NCBI GenBank assembly: GCA_900618425.1
Contig: UZAN01040872.1
Span: 4,341 to 68,340, forward strand
Length of the DNA: 64,000 nucleotides
Source of the DNA: Echinostoma caproni
Taxonomy: Eukaryota > Platyhelminthes > Trematoda > Plagiorchiida > Echinostomatidae
Reading direction: 5' to 3'
The position numbers were made by a program, and so were the translations under genes. This document shows, piece after piece, positions 63,901-64,000 of this stretch. The notes under the pieces are model-generated. The model was given only the letters and a program-made list of their open reading frames with translations. It ran no database searches and was not told where the DNA came from. The stretch's first letter is position 1; each line of letters starts with the position of its first letter.

Positions 63901-64000
63901 TTTCTGACTGGATTTTTATTTAATCACACATTTCAAAATTATTCATTTCGACAGTGAAACCAATGAGATTCCGACAGATTATTTTCACTAAATTAGCTCC
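60991..64000. other. Non-coding stretch to window end
   Basis: Overlapping small plus-strand frames at 62331-62605 look somewhat protein-like but have no recognised domain. A smaller G-rich patch is at 61497-61509. Nothing else was identified. Confidence 0.4.

Noticed and set aside
1..64000. Flatworm spliced-leader RNA, rRNA, snRNA or CRISPR-like arrays
   Set aside because: No matching conserved motifs or regularly spaced repeats were seen.

Overview
This 64 kb window reads as gene-poor, AT-rich (roughly 40% GC by eye) metazoan DNA, most likely from a parasitic flatworm. That guess rests on the repeat content: CR1/Jockey-type non-LTR retrotransposons, Penelope-like retroelements, a mariner transposase relic, and short tRNA-headed retroposons that carry a hammerhead ribozyme, the architecture known from the SM-alpha family of Schistosoma. 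No bacterial-style operon, rRNA, bona fide tRNA gene or recognisable host gene was found. Nearly all open frames are under 160 codons and match nothing I recognise, so most of the window is intergenic or intronic sequence. The species is not determinable from this.

Layout. 1-1779 (minus) is a decayed CR1-like element with an endonuclease reading frame and the start of a reverse transcriptase that runs off the left edge. Directly beside it, 1990-2480 and 2640-3450 (both minus) are two diverged fragments of Penelope-like elements. 7862-9028 (minus) is a 5'-truncated CR1-like copy whose 5' 127 bp is identical to the first 127 bp of the window. 27523-28413 (plus) is a mariner transposase pseudogene with an internal deletion and an Asp-to-Asn change at its third catalytic position. 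28850-30240 (minus) is a third CR1-like reverse transcriptase relic that lacks the YADD block. 36360-36515 (plus) and 45485-45620 (minus) are two tRNA-like/hammerhead retroposons; the second keeps every ribozyme core nucleotide. 47430-47517 and 47667-47754 form an 88 bp direct repeat next to an ambiguous base, and 48211-48862 is an assembly gap of Ns entered through a run of G. The rest, including almost all of 9-27 kb, 30-36 kb and 49-64 kb, holds only microsatellites, G-rich tracts and unsupported short reading frames.

The elements do not form one system. They are independent parasitic insertions in various stages of decay. The most interesting item is the intact-core hammerhead at 45485-45552, which could still self-cleave if transcribed. 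One possible host exon pair (13209-13560, minus) is described under findings only.
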